A DNA stretch of 43,867 nt from Polaromonas sp. CG_9.7 (GTDB lineage: Bacteria; Pseudomonadota; Gammaproteobacteria; Burkholderiales; Burkholderiaceae_C): positions 1 to 43,867 of the forward strand of contig NZ_JADOVG010000025.1 of the NCBI RefSeq assembly GCF_015752205.1, read 5' to 3'. Below the pieces are notes generated by a model. The model was not told the DNA's origin. It made no database searches and worked only from the letters and a program-made list of their open reading frames with translations. Below are positions 42,528 to 43,867 of this stretch, one piece after another. Both the position numbers and the translations under genes were made by a program. Within the stretch, counting starts at the first letter, position 1. The number at the start of each line of letters is the position of its first letter.

Positions 42528-43867
42528 AGCGCACGCACCAGCAGGTTGCCCAGCGTATCGACCGTGGCGCTGAAGCCCGGCTCCAGCCACACGGTGGTGT
42601 CGGGCTGCTCCAGAATCGCCGGGCCTTCGATGCAGGCGCCGACAGGCAGGTCCAGGCGCGCATGGCGGGCCGCGTCCCACCACTGGCCGGCATGGAACAC
42701 GCGCTGCACACCGAGCGACGGTTTTTGCTCGGTGGTCTGCGGGGCCAGCACCGTGAGGTCAAACTTGGGGCGCACCCCGACACGGGCATAGCGCAGGTTC
42801 ATCACCCGCACGGCAATGCCGTCTAGCACCCGGCCAAAAGCGGCGCGGTAGGCGGTCTCGAACGCGGCGCGAATGCCTTCATGGTTCAGCGCATCGGGGG
42901 GCACCGGCACCTGCACGGTGTGGGTCTGGCCGGCATACAGCATGTCAAGCGCGATGATTTCCTGCACGCTGACAAACTTCACACCGGCGGAATCCAGACG
43001 CTCCTGGCAATTGGCGGCCAGCGTGGCGACACGTTCGCGCAGATCGGTCACGTCCAGTTCAGCCAGGGTCTTGTTCAGTGTTTGTACCGCGTCGTGGCGC
43101 ATGTCGGCCATCACACAGCCCAAGGCCGACGTGACACCGGGATAGCGTGGCACGATGCCAGTGCCCACGCCCACTTCACGCATCATGGCGCACACATGCA
43201 GCCCGCCGCCGCCGCCAAACGGCATGTAGGCAAACTGACGCGGGTCGTGCCCGCGCTCGATCGACACCACGCGCACAGCACCCGCCATCTTGGCATTGGC
43301 CACCGTCAGAATCGCTTCGGCGGCGGCCATCACTTCGAGCCCCAGCGGCTCGGCCACATGGGTGGCAATGGCGTCTTGTGCCTTTTGGGTGTCCATGGCG
43401 GCCAGCAGGCCACCGCCCAGCGGACGGTCGGCCGCAATGCGGCCCAGCAGCACATTGGCATCGGTCACTGTAGGGCGAGTATTGCCGCGTCCGTAGCATG
43501 CCGGGCCGGGGATGCTGCCCGCCGACTCGGGGCCGACCTGCAGCATGCCGCTGGCATCCACAGAGGCAATGGAGCCGCCACCCGCGCCAATCGTCTCGAT
43601 CTGGATCATGGGCGAGCGCACCACCATGCCAAACTCGATCGATGTTTGCGCCGCCAGCGCGGCCTCGCCATTGGCCACCAGCGACACGTCAAACGAGGTG
43701 CCGCCCATGTCGCCGGTGATGGCGTTCGGAAAACCGGCCGCGCGCGCTATGGCTGCGCAGGCAATCACGCCCGCTGCCGGGCCTGACAGCGCGGTGCGCA
43801 CCGGCACGTCGCAGGCGGTCTGGCGTGACATCACGCCGCCATTGCTCTGCACAATAAGGAGTTCGCC
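42524..43867 (-). CDS. hyuA: Hydantoinase/oxoprolinase A-family protein, 5' end outside window
   Basis: ATP-grasping ring-opening enzyme subunit (HyuA, N-methylhydantoinase A, 5-oxoprolinase and acetone/acetophenone carboxylase relatives). About 447 C-terminal residues are visible; the frame is open to the window end, where LLIVQSNGGVMS marks the family's mid-protein motif, so roughly the first third is missing. Further landmarks: ALSGPAAGVIACA, GDMGGTSFDVSL (ASKHA phosphate loop), GAGGGSIASVD, GPESAGSIPGPACYGRG, and MPFGGGGGLHVCAM. The usual partner HyuB is not in the window; it may lie upstream. The stop overlaps the next gene in GTGA, so expression is coupled. Substrate unassigned. Confidence 0.9.
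   Translation of the reverse strand, partial: GELLIVQSNGGVMSRQTACDVPVRTALSGPAAGVIACAAIARAAGFPNAITGDMGGTSFDVSLVANGEAALAAQTSIEFGMVVRSPMIQIETIGAGGGSIASVDASGMLQVGPESAGSIPGPACYGRGNTRPTVTDANVLLGRIAADRPLGGGLLAAMDTQKAQDAIATHVAEPLGLEVMAAAEAILTVANAKMAGAVRVVSIERGHDPRQFAYMPFGGGGGLHVCAMMREVGVGTGIVPRYPGVTSALGCVMADMRHDAVQTLNKTLAELDVTDLRERVATLAANCQERLDSAGVKFVSVQEIIALDMLYAGQTHTVQVPVPPDALNHEGIRAAFETAYRAAFGRVLDGIAVRVMNLRYARVGVRPKFDLTVLAPQTTEQKPSLGVQRVFHAGQWWDAARHARLDLPVGACIEGPAILEQPDTTVWLEPGFSATVDTLGNLLVRAL

Noticed and set aside
42881..43786. 301-codon plus-strand frame antisense to hyuA
   Set aside because: His/Gly/Arg-rich composition typical of a frame opposite a GC-rich gene; hyuA has clear family motifs.
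1..43867. CRISPR array, tRNA or rRNA genes, prophage or defence islands
   Set aside because: No regularly spaced repeats, no tRNA cloverleaf other than the tmRNA ends, no rRNA segments and no phage or defence-protein families were seen.

Overview
The window looks like the chromosome of a betaproteobacterium in the order Burkholderiales, most likely family Comamonadaceae (Polaromonas/Rhodoferax-like). This rests on the tmRNA tag ANDERFALAA, a fused AroA-Cmk protein, the gene order gyrA-(DUF2059)-serC-pheA-tyrA-aroA/cmk-rpsA-ihfB-lapA-lapB-hldA-hldD, a class I PHB operon, Bug-type binding proteins and a RegB/RegA pair. This placement is from family knowledge, not a database search.

Layout. 1-604: an IS3-family element cut by the window edge (orfA complete, orfB partial). 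715-1141: tmRNA (ssrA) and its terminator, minus strand. 1154-3269: gph, ubiG and an OmpA-family gene, minus strand. 3528-17631: a long plus-strand run joining DNA gyrase A, serine and aromatic amino acid synthesis, CMP kinase, ribosomal protein S1, IHF beta, the LPS-assembly factors LapA/LapB and ADP-heptose synthesis; many neighbours overlap or nearly touch. 17768-18067: a ComEA-like gene. 18138-22086: terminator and minus-strand phaC-phaA-phaB for polyhydroxybutyrate. 22190-28327: accessory and housekeeping genes (small membrane protein, pgeF, maiA-like, ABM-like, Bug receptor, FAH-family hydrolase, Nudix, rdgC). 28328-29085: a small orphan gene behind two palindromes, then an IS3 transposase remnant. 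29143-30477: an MFS transporter. 30635-37539: a cyoABCD-SURF1-regBA block, i.e. a terminal quinol oxidase, an assembly factor and a redox two-component system. 37869-39308: an aldehyde dehydrogenase, followed by a probable IS110 remnant. 39548-43867: a tightly packed, GC-rich minus-strand catabolic cluster (hydantoinase-A-like, isochorismatase-fold protein without the usual cysteine, FAD oxidoreductase, PEP-mutase/isocitrate-lyase-like), cut at its 5' end by the window edge.

The most unusual signals are: (i) a short interspersed element (17-nt imperfect palindrome followed by a second motif at fixed spacing), with three good copies, two of them inside reading frames where the element encodes protein, including the whole signal-peptide core of the Bug receptor; (ii) the right-end four-gene cluster, whose combined pathway I cannot name; (iii) an orphan coiled-coil gene behind two palindromes sharing a half-site; (iv) a 45-nt three-tier hairpin between rpsA and ihfB. 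No CRISPR array, phage or defence system was seen.
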